64,000 bases of DNA from Salinicoccus hispanicus (GCF_009831115.1 NZ_WUUK01000004.1:186001-250000), one strand, 5' to 3'. Counted from the stretch's first letter, positions 28,543 through 39,410 are shown. Notes: generated by a model from the letters alone, not told the origin. A program made the numbers and translations.

Positions 28543-29840
28543 TGATCGGCACGTTATCCAATTTCTTTAAGATTAAAGAAATCAGAAGTAAAATTCTATT
28601 TACTTTGGCAATGCTCGTAATTTTCAAGATCGGCACATATATACCGGTTCCAGGAGTGGATCCGAGTGTGTTCGATATGGGAGCAGGTCAACAGGGCGTG
28701 CTCGATCTAATGAACACTTTCGGTGGTGGCGCACTGATGAACTTCTCCATATTGGCCATGGGTATCATGCCCTACATTACAGCATCAATCGTCGTGCAGC
28801 TCCTTCAGATGGACGTTGTACCGAAATTTGCTGAATGGGCCAAGCAGGGTGAAGTCGGAAGACGTAAACTCACACAGTTTACGCGCTATTTCACCATCGT
28901 ACTTGCGTTTATCCAATCGCTTGGAATGTCCTTCGCTTTCAATAGGATGTTCAGCGGTATGCTGCTGGACAGCACAAATGTCGGCTCCTACCTGCTCATC
29001 GCACTCGTGCTTACTACAGGAACAGCTTTCCTGATGTGGCTCGGCGAACTGATAACGACCCATGGTGTCGGCAACGGCATCTCGATCATTATCTTTGCAG
29101 GTATACTCGGTGTGCTTCCAAATGCAATCGTACAGTTGTACCAGCAGAACTTTGTCGGTGCTGATGATACGACGATGGCAGTACTTAAAATGGTCGGTCT
29201 CTTCATCATGTTGATATTGATCACGGCGTTCGCAGTCTTTATTCTGCAGGCTGTCCGTAAAATACCGGTACAGTATGCCAAACGTCAGAGAAAATCATCG
29301 CAATTGGCACCACAGTCGACTTTCTTGCCGCTTAAAGTCAATCCGGCAGGGGTAATACCGGTCATCTTTGCGATGGCATTTTTCATGCTGCCGCAGACGC
29401 TGACACTATTCTTCCCTGACCAGAACTGGGCTCAGACAGTAGCGAGACTCGCTGATCCGTCAGATTGGATAGGCATGATTTTTTATGTCGCTCTGATCAT
29501 TGCATTTACGTACTTCTATTCGTTTGTTCAGGTCAATCCAGAAAAAATGGCAGACAACCTCAAGAAACAGGGAAGTTATGTACCTGGCATCCGTCCGGGT
29601 CAAAACACGCAGGACTACATCACATCTGTACTATATAGACTTGTGTTCGTAGGTGCACTTTTCCTGGCCGGCATATCAATACTGCCACTGCTTATTACCA
29701 AGTTCATGGATCTTCCCCAGGCGATTCAAATTGGAGGTACGAGTCTTCTGATTGTTATTGGTGTCGCTCTTGAAACCATGAAGCAGCTGGAAGCTCAAGC
29801 AAACCAAAAGGAATACCGCGGCTTCAGAAAGCGTAGGTAG
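28542..29840 (+). CDS. secY: Protein translocase subunit SecY
   Basis: This is the channel-forming subunit of the Sec translocon, 432 residues with ten membrane segments. Landmarks include [14 protein letters not shown] near residue 28, the cytosolic loop [10 protein letters not shown] (~245) and the C-terminal loop YIPGIRPG-like [11 protein letters not shown] (~345), followed by [14 protein letters not shown]. The gene is coupled to rplO and precedes adk after 12 bases, the standard Firmicute order. Confidence 0.98.
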   Translation: MIGTLSNFFKIKEIRSKILFTLAMLVIFKIGTYIPVPGVDPSVFDMGAGQQGVLDLMNTFGGGALMNFSILAMGIMPYITASIVVQLLQMDVVPKFAEWAKQGEVGRRKLTQFTRYFTIVLAFIQSLGMSFAFNRMFSGMLLDSTNVGSYLLIALVLTTGTAFLMWLGELITTHGVGNGISIIIFAGILGVLPNAIVQLYQQNFVGADDTTMAVLKMVGLFIMLILITAFAVFILQAVRKIPVQYAKRQRKSSQLAPQSTFLPLKVNPAGVIPVIFAMAFFMLPQTLTLFFPDQNWAQTVARLADPSDWIGMIFYVALIIAFTYFYSFVQVNPEKMADNLKKQGSYVPGIRPGQNTQDYITSVLYRLVFVGALFLAGISILPLLITKFMDLPQAIQIGGTSLLIVIGVALETMKQLEAQANQKEYRGFRKRR

Positions 29841-30500
<660 letters not shown>

Positions 30501-30652
30501 GGATATTCACCTTTTCAGACACTTCTAGGTGAATGTTACTTGTATGATAACGAAAAATATCCAAGTTCATATTTTGGCGTTAAGTGTAGTCCAATCTTCA
30601 CCTGAAGTGAATTTCTAATAGAGATTAGAGAGCTGTAAAGGGGGAATTCGAA
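30501..30652 (+). promoter_or_regulatory. adk-infA intergenic region with hairpins
   Basis: This is the longest gap within the spc segment. An 8-bp stem (30505-30512 with 30527-30534, ATTCACCT/AGGTGAAT) lies directly after adk without a good T run. A smaller TTCAC/GTGAA stem sits near 30598-30611. I see no open frame. A separate promoter for infA is plausible but I cannot fix its hexamers. Confidence 0.45.
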
Positions 30653-30871
30653 ATGAGTAAACAAGATGTTATCGAGTTGGAAGGCACTGTATTGGATACG
30701 TTGCCGAATGCCATGTTCAAAGTGGAACTTGAAAATGGACATGAGATTCTCGCTCATGTTTCAGGTAAAATCCGTATGAACTATATACGTATTCTTCCTG
30801 GCGATAAAGTAACAGTTGAAATGTCACCTTATGATCTTACGCGTGGCAGAATCACTTATCGTTTTAAGTAA
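30653..30871 (+). CDS. infA: Translation initiation factor IF-1
   Basis: The 72-residue OB-fold protein starts [26 protein letters not shown] (family text shown in part) and ends [12 protein letters not shown]. It occupies the 30S A site during initiation. GGGGGAATTCGAA precedes the ATG. Confidence 0.98.
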   Translation: MSKQDVIELEGTVLDTLPNAMFKVELENGHEILAHVSGKIRMNYIRILPGDKVTVEMSPYDLTRGRITYRFK

Positions 30872-31015
<144 letters not shown>

Positions 31016-31040
31016 TAATATAATATCGGAGGTGTAACAT

Positions 31041-31406
31041 ATGGCTCGTATTGCAGGAGTAGACGTACCACGTGAAAAACGTGTTGTAATCTCCCTCACT
31101 TATATTTACGGTATCGGCAACACAAGAGCGAAAGAAATTCTTGAAAAAGCTAATGTATCCGAAAGTACACGTGTGAGAGACCTTACTGAAGACGAACTCA
31201 ACACTATTCGTGAAGTCGTTGACACTTATAAAATCGAAGGTGACCTTCGTCGTGAACAGAACCTCAACATCAAACGTTTGATGGAAATTGCATCTTACAG
31301 AGGTATCCGTCACCGCCGTGGACTTCCAGTGCGTGGACAGCATACTAAAAATAATGCCCGCACACGTAAAGGTCCAGTTAAAACAGTTGCGAACAAGAAG
31401 AAATAA
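31041..31406 (+). CDS. rpsM: 30S ribosomal protein S13
   Basis: The 121-residue protein starts [19 protein letters not shown] and ends in the basic tail [18 protein letters not shown] that reaches the P-site tRNA. It begins the alpha segment. Confidence 0.98.
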   Translation: MARIAGVDVPREKRVVISLTYIYGIGNTRAKEILEKANVSESTRVRDLTEDELNTIREVVDTYKIEGDLRREQNLNIKRLMEIASYRGIRHRRGLPVRGQHTKNNARTRKGPVKTVANKKK

Positions 31407-31428
31407 TTAGGGAAAAGGAGGAGAAAAT

Positions 31429-31818
31429 ATGGCTCGTAGACAACAAACACGTAAACGTAAAGTGAAAAAGAATATTGAAACTGGTATTGCTCATATCCGT
31501 TCAACTTTCAATAACACAATTGTCACAATCACTGACGATTTTGGTAACGCGCTGTCATGGTCATCAGCAGGTGCACTTGGTTTCAGAGGTTCAAAGAAAT
31601 CAACACCATTCGCTGCACAGATGGCTTCTGAGACTGCTTCCAAAGCAGCTATGGAACATGGACTCAAATCTGTTGAAGTTACAGTAAAAGGTCCTGGGTC
31701 AGGTCGTGAATCAGCGATCCGCGCACTCCAATCTGCAGGTCTGGAAATTACAGCAATCAAAGATGTCACTCCTGTACCACACAATGGCTGCCGTCCACCT
31801 AAACGTCGCCGTGTATAA
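31429..31818 (+). CDS. rpsK: 30S ribosomal protein S11
   Basis: The 129-residue protein has the [12 protein letters not shown] motif (~25-36) and ends [18 protein letters not shown], both diagnostic of S11 on the 30S platform. Confidence 0.98.
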   Translation: MARRQQTRKRKVKKNIETGIAHIRSTFNNTIVTITDDFGNALSWSSAGALGFRGSKKSTPFAAQMASETASKAAMEHGLKSVEVTVKGPGSGRESAIRALQSAGLEITAIKDVTPVPHNGCRPPKRRRV

Positions 31819-31905
31819 TTACTGGTCACAGGACAATTCCGAGTGTAATGTAAAACACATGGCTGCATAATATTTCCGACGTTTAAAGGGAGGATAAGTA
31901 GACAA

Positions 31906-32850
31906 ATGATAGAAATCGAAAAACCTAGAATTGAAACAGTCGAAGTATCGGAAGATTCTAAGTTTGGTAAGTTTGTTGTTGAACCTCTTGAAAGAGGATA
32001 TGGAACAACACTTGGGAACTCCTTACGTCGCATTCTTTTATCATCATTACCTGGTGCGGCAGTCAAAACGATAGAAATAGAAAATGTACTGCATGAATTT
32101 TCTACAATTGAAAGTGTTGTGGAAGATGTTACAACAATCGTCACCAACATCAAGAAGCTCGCACTTAAAGTCTATTCCGACGAAGAAAAAGTTCTCGAAA
32201 TCGACTTTAATGGAGAAGGTGTCGTTACAGCTGGAGATATTACCCACGACAGTGACGTCGAAATCTTGAACCGCGACCTGAAGATTGCAACAGTATCCAA
32301 TGGTGGACAGTTCAAAGTACGTATGATCGCAAATCGTGGCAGAGGCTATACACTTGCTGATGGTAATAACAAAAGTGAAATGTCAATCGGTGTCATTCCG
32401 GTAGACTCCATCTATACGCCAGTTGAACGTGTCAACTACACGGTTGAAAACACGCGTGTAGGTCAGAGGACAAACTTCGACAAGCTTACTTTGGATGTCT
32501 GGACAGATGGTTCTATTACACCGCAGGAAGGTGTATCTCTTGCTGCTAAAATCATGACAGAACACCTGAATATATTTGTTGGACTCACTGATGAAGCACA
32601 AAATGCTGAAATCATGATCGAGAAGGAAGAGGACCAGAAAGAGAAAGTTCTTGAAATGTCCATCGAAGAACTCGATCTGTCAGTACGTTCCTACAACTGT
32701 TTGAAACGTGCAGGAATCAATTCTGTACAGGAACTCACTGATAAGAGTGAAGCAGATATGATGAAAGTAAGAAATCTGGGACGTAAGTCTCTTGAAGAAG
32801 TCAAATTCAAACTCGAGGACCTCGGTCTGGGGCTCCGTAAAGAAGACTGA
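31906..32850 (+). CDS. rpoA: RNA polymerase alpha subunit
   Basis: At 314 residues the protein has both domains. The N-terminal dimerisation domain includes [23 protein letters not shown] (family motif, residues ~28-50). The C-terminal domain (~245-310) has [17 protein letters not shown] and [15 protein letters not shown], which bind UP elements and regulators. GGGAGG precedes the ATG. Confidence 0.98.
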   Translation: MIEIEKPRIETVEVSEDSKFGKFVVEPLERGYGTTLGNSLRRILLSSLPGAAVKTIEIENVLHEFSTIESVVEDVTTIVTNIKKLALKVYSDEEKVLEIDFNGEGVVTAGDITHDSDVEILNRDLKIATVSNGGQFKVRMIANRGRGYTLADGNNKSEMSIGVIPVDSIYTPVERVNYTVENTRVGQRTNFDKLTLDVWTDGSITPQEGVSLAAKIMTEHLNIFVGLTDEAQNAEIMIEKEEDQKEKVLEMSIEELDLSVRSYNCLKRAGINSVQELTDKSEADMMKVRNLGRKSLEEVKFKLEDLGLGLRKED

Positions 32851-32868
32851 TAAAGGAGGTAAATTGCA

Positions 32869-33264
32869 ATGGGCTACAGAAAACTAGGACGTACATCCGA
32901 CCAAAGAAAAGCAATGCTTCGTGATCTGGCAACATCCCTTATCGTAAGCGAACGCATTACAACAACTGAACAGAGAGCGAAGGAACTACGTAGAGTCGTA
33001 GACAAACTTGTTACTCTCGGCAAGCGTGGAGATCTTTCAGCGAAGCGTCGTGCAGGTCAGACAGTACGTAATGTTGAAATCGCAAATGAAGATGGTACAA
33101 CACAGTACGCACTTCAAAAGCTTTTTGAAGATATCGCACCACGTTTTGAAGATCGTCAAGGTGGCTACACAAGCATCAAGAAACTTGGTGAACGTCGTGG
33201 CGACGGCGCAGAACTCGTAGTAATCGAGTTCGTTCAGGGCGCAGTAGCGACTGAAGAAGCGTAA
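32869..33264 (+). CDS. rplQ: 50S ribosomal protein L17
   Basis: The protein starts [20 protein letters not shown], as L17. It is 131 residues, about ten longer than usual: the ends [12 protein letters not shown] and an internal [13 protein letters not shown] insert account for it. Last ribosomal gene of the alpha segment. Confidence 0.97.
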   Translation: MGYRKLGRTSDQRKAMLRDLATSLIVSERITTTEQRAKELRRVVDKLVTLGKRGDLSAKRRAGQTVRNVEIANEDGTTQYALQKLFEDIAPRFEDRQGGYTSIKKLGERRGDGAELVVIEFVQGAVATEEA

Positions 33265-33293
33265 TCATATAAAAGCAGAATGAGTGTTACGAT

Positions 33294-33391
33294 AATATGG
33301 TCCACGGGCCATATTGTCTAGCTCAACGTACCCTGCAGGCTATACAGAATAAACGCGCGACTCCCAAGTGCAGGGTACGCGCTTTTTTATT
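33294..33391 (+). terminator. Double hairpin and terminator between rplQ and ecfA1
   Basis: A 10-bp hairpin (AATATGGTCC/GGGCCATATT, 33294-33315) is followed by a second structure whose perfect 11-bp arms CGTACCCTGCA (33327-33337) and TGCAGGGTACG (33369-33379) enclose about 31 bases. CGCTTTTTTATT follows. The second ends like a Rho-independent terminator, so the ecf genes may need read-through or their own promoter. Confidence 0.7.
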
Positions 33392-33413
33392 ACATAAAAA
33401 TGGCGGTGGAGAT

Positions 33414-34202
33414 ATGATTGAATTTGATAATTTGGCCTATAGCTATAGATCAGGTGAATATAAAGCATTGGATCATATCTCCCTAACCATCCGCCAAGGG
33501 GACTGGGTTTCCATAATCGGTCATAACGGTTCTGGGAAAAGTACACTGGTGAAGATTCTGATGGGTATACTCGAGGACTACGAAGGTACCATCAGAGTGG
33601 GTGGCGAAGTACTGAATGATGAAAACCGTGCTGAACTGAGAAAACGGTTTGCCATTGTCTTTCAGAATCCCGACAACCAGTTTGTCGGTGCGACTGTCGA
33701 GGATGATGTGGCATTCGGCCTTGAGAATAATGGCGTCCCAAGAGAAGAAATGGTCAGAAGAACAGAGGCAGCCCTTGAGGCGGTCAATATGCTTTCCTAC
33801 AGAAACCATGAACCGTCAAGACTATCCGGTGGACAGAAGCAGCGTGTGGCGATTGCCAGTGCATTGGCAATGGCACCAGATGTTCTGATTCTGGATGAAG
33901 CGACTTCCATGATTGATCCGGAAGGCCGGCGTGAGGTGCTTGATATTCTGCAGAAAATCCATGGTGAAGGTCGAACCACCCTGATATATATTACACACGA
34001 CCTCTCAGAGATTGAACAGAGTGATCACGCTGTGGTCATGCGGGAAGGTCGAATCATCAGCAAGGGCACAGTAGAGGAAATCTACCAGGATACCGACGCT
34101 CTCATAGCAAGCCGGCTTGTACTGCCTTTTCATATGAAAGTTTCCAAAAGGCTGCTTGGTGGAGAATATATGTCATATGATGAGCTGGTGAAACGCCTAT
34201 GA
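33414..34202 (+). CDS. ecfA1: Energy-coupling factor transporter ATPase EcfA1
   Basis: One of two ATPases of the ECF module that powers vitamin and metal uptake with exchangeable S components encoded elsewhere. The ~262-residue protein has Walker A GHNGSGKST (~36-44), VFQNPDNQFVGATVEDDVAFGLEN (family hallmark), the signature SRLSGGQKQRVA and Walker B VLILDEATSMIDP. The ATG at 33414 has GGCGGTGG before it; the frame extends upstream into the terminator and that part is not coding. It overlaps ecfA2 by four bases. Confidence 0.95.
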   Translation: MIEFDNLAYSYRSGEYKALDHISLTIRQGDWVSIIGHNGSGKSTLVKILMGILEDYEGTIRVGGEVLNDENRAELRKRFAIVFQNPDNQFVGATVEDDVAFGLENNGVPREEMVRRTEAALEAVNMLSYRNHEPSRLSGGQKQRVAIASALAMAPDVLILDEATSMIDPEGRREVLDILQKIHGEGRTTLIYITHDLSEIEQSDHAVVMREGRIISKGTVEEIYQDTDALIASRLVLPFHMKVSKRLLGGEYMSYDELVKRL

Positions 34203-35062
34203 ACATCAATTTTAAAAATCTGACGAGCATCTATCACCAGAATACACCTTTCGAGCATCTGGCTCTGGATGATATCACGACTACGTTCGAAGAAGGCGTA
34301 TACTACGGTATCATCGGACATACGGGCAGTGGCAAATCGACGATGATCCAGACTTTGAATGGGCTGCTTCTGCCAAGTCGGGGAGAGGTGCGTGTCGGAA
34401 ACATCGTGCTCAGAAGGAAGTCGAGACAGAAGGATATCCATCAGGTAAAAAAGCATGTCGGCATGGTGTTCCAGTTTCCGGAACATCAGCTGTTTGAAGA
34501 GACAGTACTTAAAGACGTCATGTTCGGACCGAAGAACATGGGCATGGACCGAGCGACTGCCGAGGAGAAGGCGAAGCATTATCTGCAGCTTCTTAATATC
34601 GATGCGTCACTATTCGATGCCTCCCCGTTCGATCTTTCGGGAGGACAGATGCGGAAGGTGGCCATTGCCGGAATTCTTGCAATGGAACCGGAAGTACTTA
34701 TCCTGGATGAACCGACTGCAGGCCTCGATCCGAAGAGCCATATAGAGACCATGGAACTTTTCAAAAGAATCCATCAGGACATGGGCATCACTGTCATTCT
34801 TGTCACCCACGATATGAACGATGTGTTCCAGTATACTGATAAGGTTAAGATATTGAATGAAGGACATCTTGTGAAAGAAGGCAGGACGGCTGATCTGCTC
34901 ACTAATGAAGTGCTGCTTGAAAAATTTTCACTTGAACCACCCGATATCGTCAGGCTGATTCATGACCTGGAGGAAAAAGGTATCCATTTTGACCAGATGC
35001 CAAAGGACGCTGAAGCATTTGTTCGACTCTATGAAGAGTGGGGGGCGAACCATGCTCAGTAA
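34199..35062 (+). CDS. ecfA2: Energy-coupling factor transporter ATPase EcfA2
   Basis: Second ECF ATPase, 287 residues, with Walker A GHTGSGKST (~39-47), VGMVFQFPEHQLFEETVLKDV-type Q-loop text, signature FDLSGGQMRKVA and Walker B LILDEPTAGLDP. Its start overlaps the ecfA1 stop (ATGA) and its end overlaps ecfT by 11 bases, so the three genes are tightly coupled. Confidence 0.96.
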   Translation: MNINFKNLTSIYHQNTPFEHLALDDITTTFEEGVYYGIIGHTGSGKSTMIQTLNGLLLPSRGEVRVGNIVLRRKSRQKDIHQVKKHVGMVFQFPEHQLFEETVLKDVMFGPKNMGMDRATAEEKAKHYLQLLNIDASLFDASPFDLSGGQMRKVAIAGILAMEPEVLILDEPTAGLDPKSHIETMELFKRIHQDMGITVILVTHDMNDVFQYTDKVKILNEGHLVKEGRTADLLTNEVLLEKFSLEPPDIVRLIHDLEEKGIHFDQMPKDAEAFVRLYEEWGANHAQ

Positions 35063-35849
35063 AATGCTGCTTGGCAGATATATCCCGGGTTCCAGTATCA
35101 TTCACCAGCTCGATCCCCGCGCTAAAATACTGGCCGTGGTAATGTTCATGGCCATCGTTTTCTTTGCCAACCATTGGACCGGTTACGGACTGCTCATCCT
35201 CTTCATCATTACACTGACGAAAATGGCAGGTCTGTCACTCAGATTTCTCTTCAACGGATTGAAACTGATACTGATTCTTCTGCTGTTCACTTTCTTCATG
35301 CACCTCTTTTTCACAAAAGGCGGGACGGTGCTTATAGACGGCGGCTTCTTCACCATCGAATCTGAAGGTGTCATCAATGGTATATACATCACCATACGTC
35401 TTGCAATGCTTGTTCTGATCACGACAATCATGACCCTGACAACGAGTCCATTGCAGCTGACAGACGCCATAGAACGCATCTGTAGGCCGCTGAAGGCCAT
35501 AAGGGTGCCTGTGCACGAGATTGCTCTGATGATGTCCATCAGCCTTCGTTTCATCCCTACACTGATGGATGAGACGGAGAAGATCATCAAAGCACAGAGC
35601 GCCCGTGGATCCACATTCATGACAGGCAGTCTGAAATCGAGGTTGCAGGCACTGACTCCGATCTTCATTCCGCTGTTCATCTCTTCTTTCAAGCGTGCTG
35701 AGGAGCTCGCCATCGCCATGGAAGTCAGAGGCTATCAGGGGGAAGAAGGACGGACATATTACCGGGTGCTCAATTGGCAGTTTCGGGACACGGCAGCTTT
35801 GATTATGATGATCATATTCGGTATCATCCTGTGGATGATCAGACAGTAA
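35052..35849 (+). CDS. ecfT: Energy-coupling factor transmembrane protein EcfT
   Basis: The 265-residue membrane scaffold joins the two ATPases to S components. It shows the two cytosolic coupling motifs: AQSARG (~178) and ELAIAMEVRGY (~220). Five or so membrane segments are expected, and HQLDPRAKIL near the N terminus is typical. The ATG at 35052 has AGTGGGGGG before it, inside the end of ecfA2. Confidence 0.95.
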   Translation: MLSKMLLGRYIPGSSIIHQLDPRAKILAVVMFMAIVFFANHWTGYGLLILFIITLTKMAGLSLRFLFNGLKLILILLLFTFFMHLFFTKGGTVLIDGGFFTIESEGVINGIYITIRLAMLVLITTIMTLTTSPLQLTDAIERICRPLKAIRVPVHEIALMMSISLRFIPTLMDETEKIIKAQSARGSTFMTGSLKSRLQALTPIFIPLFISSFKRAEELAIAMEVRGYQGEEGRTYYRVLNWQFRDTAALIMMIIFGIILWMIRQ

Positions 35850-35859
35850 GGAGCAGCAT

Positions 35860-36639
35860 ATGCGCTATCTAGTTAAAATTAGTTACAATGGGGCCGGATT
35901 CAACGGCTTCCAATATCAGATGGAAGGTCGCACTGTGCAAGGAGAGATAGAAAAGATTCTCCAGCGTATGCATAAGGCATTTGTCAGAATACAGCCTGCC
36001 GGCCGCACAGACAGCGGCGTACATGCGATTGAACAGTACTTCCATTTCGATTCCGAACTGAGCATCCCGGTCTCCAGGTGGCAGCATGCCCTGAACAGTG
36101 CAATGCCGGATGATATCGCCATCCACGAAGTGACCAGCATCAGCCCCGACTATCACATCCGTCATCACTCGAAAGGAAAGGCATACCGCTACCGCATCTA
36201 TCAGGGCAGCGTGCGTGATCCTTTCGAGAAGGGACTCAAAGTCCACTACACGTATGACCTGGATGAGACGAAGATGCGTGAGGCGATGCAGCACTTTGTC
36301 GGCACCCATGATTTCACGAGCTTTACCAGTGCCAAGTCACCGATAGAAAATAAAGTGCGGCACATCTACCGTTTCGATCTGATCAGAACAGAGAATGGCT
36401 ATGACTTTTTGATCATCGGCTCAGGCTTCCTATACAACATGGTGCGCATTCTGGTCGCCTACGTACTTGAAGTGGGCCAGGGACGCTGGGACGGTGCAAG
36501 AACACCAGAGGTGATCGCTGCCAAAGACAGAACGATGGTACCGAAAACAGCTCCACCCGAAGGCCTATACCTCGAGCGTGTGTTCCTCAACGATGAAGAA
36601 CGTGAAGCTGCACTGGAAAAATTAAAAAGAACCTGCTGA
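35860..36639 (+). CDS. truA: tRNA pseudouridine(38-40) synthase TruA
   Basis: The enzyme converts uridines 38-40 of the anticodon stem. The 259-residue protein has the catalytic AGRTDSGVHA segment (PAGRTDSGVHAIEQ, Asp at ~54) and the later FLYNMVRILVAYVLEVGQG. It follows ecfT after ten bases and precedes rplM, the normal Firmicute order. Confidence 0.96.
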   Translation: MRYLVKISYNGAGFNGFQYQMEGRTVQGEIEKILQRMHKAFVRIQPAGRTDSGVHAIEQYFHFDSELSIPVSRWQHALNSAMPDDIAIHEVTSISPDYHIRHHSKGKAYRYRIYQGSVRDPFEKGLKVHYTYDLDETKMREAMQHFVGTHDFTSFTSAKSPIENKVRHIYRFDLIRTENGYDFLIIGSGFLYNMVRILVAYVLEVGQGRWDGARTPEVIAAKDRTMVPKTAPPEGLYLERVFLNDEEREAALEKLKRTC

Positions 36640-36643
36640 GACA

Positions 36644-36672
36644 TTGACAAAATACCCTATTAAGGTTATCAT
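36644..36672 (+). promoter_or_regulatory. Promoter of rplM-rpsI
   Basis: TTGACA at 36644-36649 and TATCAT at 36667-36672 have a 17-base spacer. An isolated TATAAT also lies at 36682-36687. Either would give a leader of over 100 bases before rplM. Confidence 0.65.
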
Positions 36673-36689
36673 AGACAACGGTATAATTT

Positions 36690-36770
36690 TATATCACCCA
36701 CGATGAGCCCCGGAAACTTATTGTGAATAAGATATAAAGCAAACGAAGCTTTTTTTTATTTTAGAGAGCA
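36690..36770 (+). ncRNA. Putative L13-leader-type regulatory RNA
   Basis: The leader of rplM contains TTGTGAATAAGATATAAAGC and a short hairpin AAGC(AAACGAA)GCTT at about 36738-36752 followed by a run of seven T, a layout like the Firmicute L13 leader that controls rplM-rpsI. I recognise the position and the final hairpin with its T run; the full consensus was not tested. Confidence 0.45.
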
Positions 36771-36809
36771 TAAACGAGAGAACCACTGATATATTTAGGA
36801 GGACTGGAA

Positions 36810-37247
36810 ATGCGTCAAACATTTATGGCAAACGAAGCCAACATTGAACGTAAATGGTATGTTATCGATGCAGAAGGACAGACACTTGGTCGTCTATCTT
36901 CTGAAGTTGCATCCATACTGCGCGGTAAGAACAAACCGACATACACGCCGCATGTTGATACAGGTGACAACGTCATCATCATCAATGCTGGAAAGATCGA
37001 AATGACTGGTAACAAAGCTAAGGATAAAATCTATTACAGACACACTGGACATCCAGGTGGAATCAGATCCATCTCTGCTGGTGAACTGAGAGAAAAGAAT
37101 CCTGTACGCCTGCTGGAAAACTCCATCAAAGGCATGCTGCCGAAAAACAGACTTGGACGCGCACAAAGCAAGAAACTTCATGTATACGCTGCAAGCGAGC
37201 ATCCACATGAAGCACAAAAACCAGAAAACTACGAACTTCGCGGTTAG
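36810..37247 (+). CDS. rplM: 50S ribosomal protein L13
   Basis: The 145-residue protein has the L13 core: [22 protein letters not shown] near residue 13, [12 protein letters not shown] and [16 protein letters not shown] (~100-115). It starts with ATG after AGGAGG and is followed by rpsI after 18 bases. Confidence 0.98.
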   Translation: MRQTFMANEANIERKWYVIDAEGQTLGRLSSEVASILRGKNKPTYTPHVDTGDNVIIINAGKIEMTGNKAKDKIYYRHTGHPGGIRSISAGELREKNPVRLLENSIKGMLPKNRLGRAQSKKLHVYAASEHPHEAQKPENYELRG

Positions 37248-37265
37248 GAATAGGAGGTTAATTCA

Positions 37266-37658
37266 TTGGCTAAAGTAGAATACAAAGGAACAGGTCGTCG
37301 TAAAAACGCAGTTGCTAGAGTACGTCTCGTACCAGGTGAAGGTAACGTCACAGTGAACGGACGTGACATGAGAGAATACCTTCCATTCGAAAGTCTCATT
37401 CTTGACTTGAATCAGCCATTCTCAGTTACAGAAACACAAGGTAACTATGATGTACTGGTAAACGTTCATGGTGGTGGCTTCACAGGACAAGCACAAGCAA
37501 TCCGTCATGGTATTGCTAGAGCACTTCTTGAAGCAGATCCAGAGAACCGTGGCGTGCTTAAGAGAGCAGGACTCCTTACACGTGACCCACGTATGAAAGA
37601 ACGTAAGAAATACGGACTCAAGAAAGCCCGTCGTTCTCCACAGTTCTCAAAACGTTAA
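37266..37658 (+). CDS. rpsI: 30S ribosomal protein S9
   Basis: The 130-residue protein starts [20 protein letters not shown] and ends [12 protein letters not shown], whose last Arg contacts P-site tRNA. The start is TTG at 37266 after AGGAGG. A strong terminator follows and closes the ribosomal cluster. Confidence 0.97.
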   Translation: MAKVEYKGTGRRKNAVARVRLVPGEGNVTVNGRDMREYLPFESLILDLNQPFSVTETQGNYDVLVNVHGGGFTGQAQAIRHGIARALLEADPENRGVLKRAGLLTRDPRMKERKKYGLKKARRSPQFSKR

Positions 37659-37676
37659 TCGAGGTATTATCGTTTC

Positions 37677-37718
37677 AAAGCACTTCCCAAACTTACTTGG
37701 GAAGTGCTTTTTTTATTT
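37677..37718 (+). terminator. Rho-independent terminator after rpsI
   Basis: Perfect 14-bp arms (37677-37690 and 37697-37710), six-base loop, then T-rich tail. Confidence 0.95.
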
Positions 37719-37902
37719 TACTTGGAAAAATTCTTAAGTTTATTCATAAATAGTACATATTATATTTAATATATTAGGGAAAGTTACTTATAGATTTAAT
37801 TGAAGTGAATCTACCTGCAGAAAGTTACGAAAGCAAGTATAAATAGAGGTTCTAAAAGTTTGGGAGCCCATTTATTATACAAGTAAAGTGGAGGTTATAA
37901 AG

Positions 37903-38694
37903 ATGGTGAACTACAAAGGTAAGACAGCACTTGTAACAGGAGCTTCAGGCGGCATAGGGAAGGCATATGCGAAGGAACTGGCTTCCAGAGGAAGCCATGT
38001 TATTCTGGTTGCACGCTCTGATGGGAAACTTAATGCATTGGCAGACGAACTATCGTTGAAGCACAAAGTAGACACATATATCATTCCGCTGGATTTGTCT
38101 GAAGCGGGTTCAGTAGATGAGCTGGCGGAACGGATCAAAAAACTCGGACTGAACGTAGATATCCTGATCAACAATGCAGGTTTTGGCACCCATGGTCGTT
38201 TTGAAACGATTTCGATTGACCGGGAACAGGAAATGATCCGGCTCAATATATCTACACTTGTAGGGCTGGCACACCAATTCTTGCCGTACATGCAGCAACA
38301 GAGAGATGGGGTTATTGTGAATTTAGCCTCCGTCGCTTCATTTCAGCCGCTTGCCTACATGGCGACATATGCAGCCACGAAAGCATTTGTTCTATCGTTC
38401 TCTGAGGCGCTCTATGCAGAGAACCGACACCTTGGAGTAAGGATTCTGGCACTTTGTCCTGGAACTACGAAAACATCATTTTTTGATGTTATGGGAACAA
38501 CCGACATGCCAGGGGGGATCAAAGGCACACCGGAGTCCGTCGTTAAATCGGGCTTTAAAGGTATCGCAAAAAATAAGAGTTATATTGTAGATGGTGCCAA
38601 TAATTATTGGGTTGCCCAGGCGAGCCGCTTCATGACGAGAAAAGCGATGGCTGTTGTAGCAGAGAGAGTGACTCGACCTTCAAAATTCAAATAA
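37903..38694 (+). CDS. Short-chain dehydrogenase/reductase (classical SDR)
   Basis: The ~263-residue cytosolic oxidoreductase has the NAD(P) motif TGASGGIGKAYA (~12-23), NNAG (~86-89), catalytic Ser in LASVASF (~139) and YAATK (Tyr ~153, Lys ~157). A basic residue after the first glycine motif (VARSDGK) favours NADPH. It resembles YqjQ/DltE-type reductases; the substrate is not known. The ATG at 37903 follows GTGGAGGT; GTG at 37888 would lie in that site. The 200 bases before it are AT-rich with no visible gene. Confidence 0.88.
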   Translation: MVNYKGKTALVTGASGGIGKAYAKELASRGSHVILVARSDGKLNALADELSLKHKVDTYIIPLDLSEAGSVDELAERIKKLGLNVDILINNAGFGTHGRFETISIDREQEMIRLNISTLVGLAHQFLPYMQQQRDGVIVNLASVASFQPLAYMATYAATKAFVLSFSEALYAENRHLGVRILALCPGTTKTSFFDVMGTTDMPGGIKGTPESVVKSGFKGIAKNKSYIVDGANNYWVAQASRFMTRKAMAVVAERVTRPSKFK

Positions 38695-38842
38695 CGAATT
38701 TACTTTATTCGAAAAGCCTTCTTAGTTTTTATTCTAAATGAATCTACCCCATGGATAAATGAATCTTCAATAACTATGTCATTAACATATTAGCCATTAA
38801 TAGTGGGTACAGAAATAGAAAAGTAAACGAGGAGGCAAACGA

Positions 38843-39289
38843 ATGGCTTTTGATTACGACTTGGATTTCGACAACATCAATTTCCGCGAACAGCCTGAGC
38901 TATATAGAGTAGGGAGAGGCGAACAGGGTGTGCTGATGGTAGAGCCCTATAAGAGCGAAATTCTCCAGCACTGGCGGTTCAAGACCCCTGAGATCGCAAA
39001 AGAATCCTCCGATAAGATATATCAAATGTATCTGGACTATAAGAAAGATGACGATTTTGTCGGCATGGATATGGCGAGGAAGTTTCTCCAGATGGGATAT
39101 ACAAGGTCCCGTCGCTATGCAAATTATAAAGGCGGAAAGAAGTACGACAAGAACGGGGAAGTGAATGAGAGAGACATCGATCCGGAAAAGGCGGAATCGG
39201 CTTCCATTTTCGAAGAGAAGTGGAAAACCGTCCGGGAAGATGAAGACTACCTGAAGTTGAAGAAAGCGCACCAGAAGGCATATGGATAA
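38843..39289 (+). CDS. DUF4385 domain-containing protein
   Basis: The 148-residue soluble protein is recognised from the conserved YRVGRGEQGVLMVEPYKSEI (~28-47), FKTPEIAKES, DDFVGMDMARKFLQMGYTR and a C-terminal KKAHQKAYG. DUF4385 proteins occur in bacteria and phages and have no assigned role. It is a lone gene with GAGGAGG before the ATG and its own terminator. Confidence 0.85.
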   Translation: MAFDYDLDFDNINFREQPELYRVGRGEQGVLMVEPYKSEILQHWRFKTPEIAKESSDKIYQMYLDYKKDDDFVGMDMARKFLQMGYTRSRRYANYKGGKKYDKNGEVNERDIDPEKAESASIFEEKWKTVREDEDYLKLKKAHQKAYG

Positions 39290-39304
39290 CTGAATGGTAT
39301 ATAG

Positions 39305-39336
39305 ACACCTCCCGCACTTGATGGGAGGTGTTTTTT
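39305..39336 (+). terminator. Rho-independent terminator after the DUF4385 gene
   Basis: Nine-base perfect arms (ACACCTCCC/GGGAGGTGT) around a nine-base loop with six T residues. Confidence 0.93.
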
Positions 39337-39381
39337 GTAGGAATAAGACTCGCATACAATAATAAAATGTTGATAATTAAT

Positions 39382-39410
39382 ATATATTTATTGATTATCA
39401 ATAAATATAT
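39382..39410. promoter_or_regulatory. 29-bp perfect palindrome (operator-like) before the uppS-like gene
   Basis: Arms ATATATTTATTG (39382-39393) and CAATAAATATAT (39399-39410) are perfect with a five-base centre. The core GATTATC resembles the centre of Fur boxes; about 13 of 17 central positions fit that consensus. It covers the likely -35 element of the gene at 39467, as expected for a repressor site. The binding protein is not known. Confidence 0.55.
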
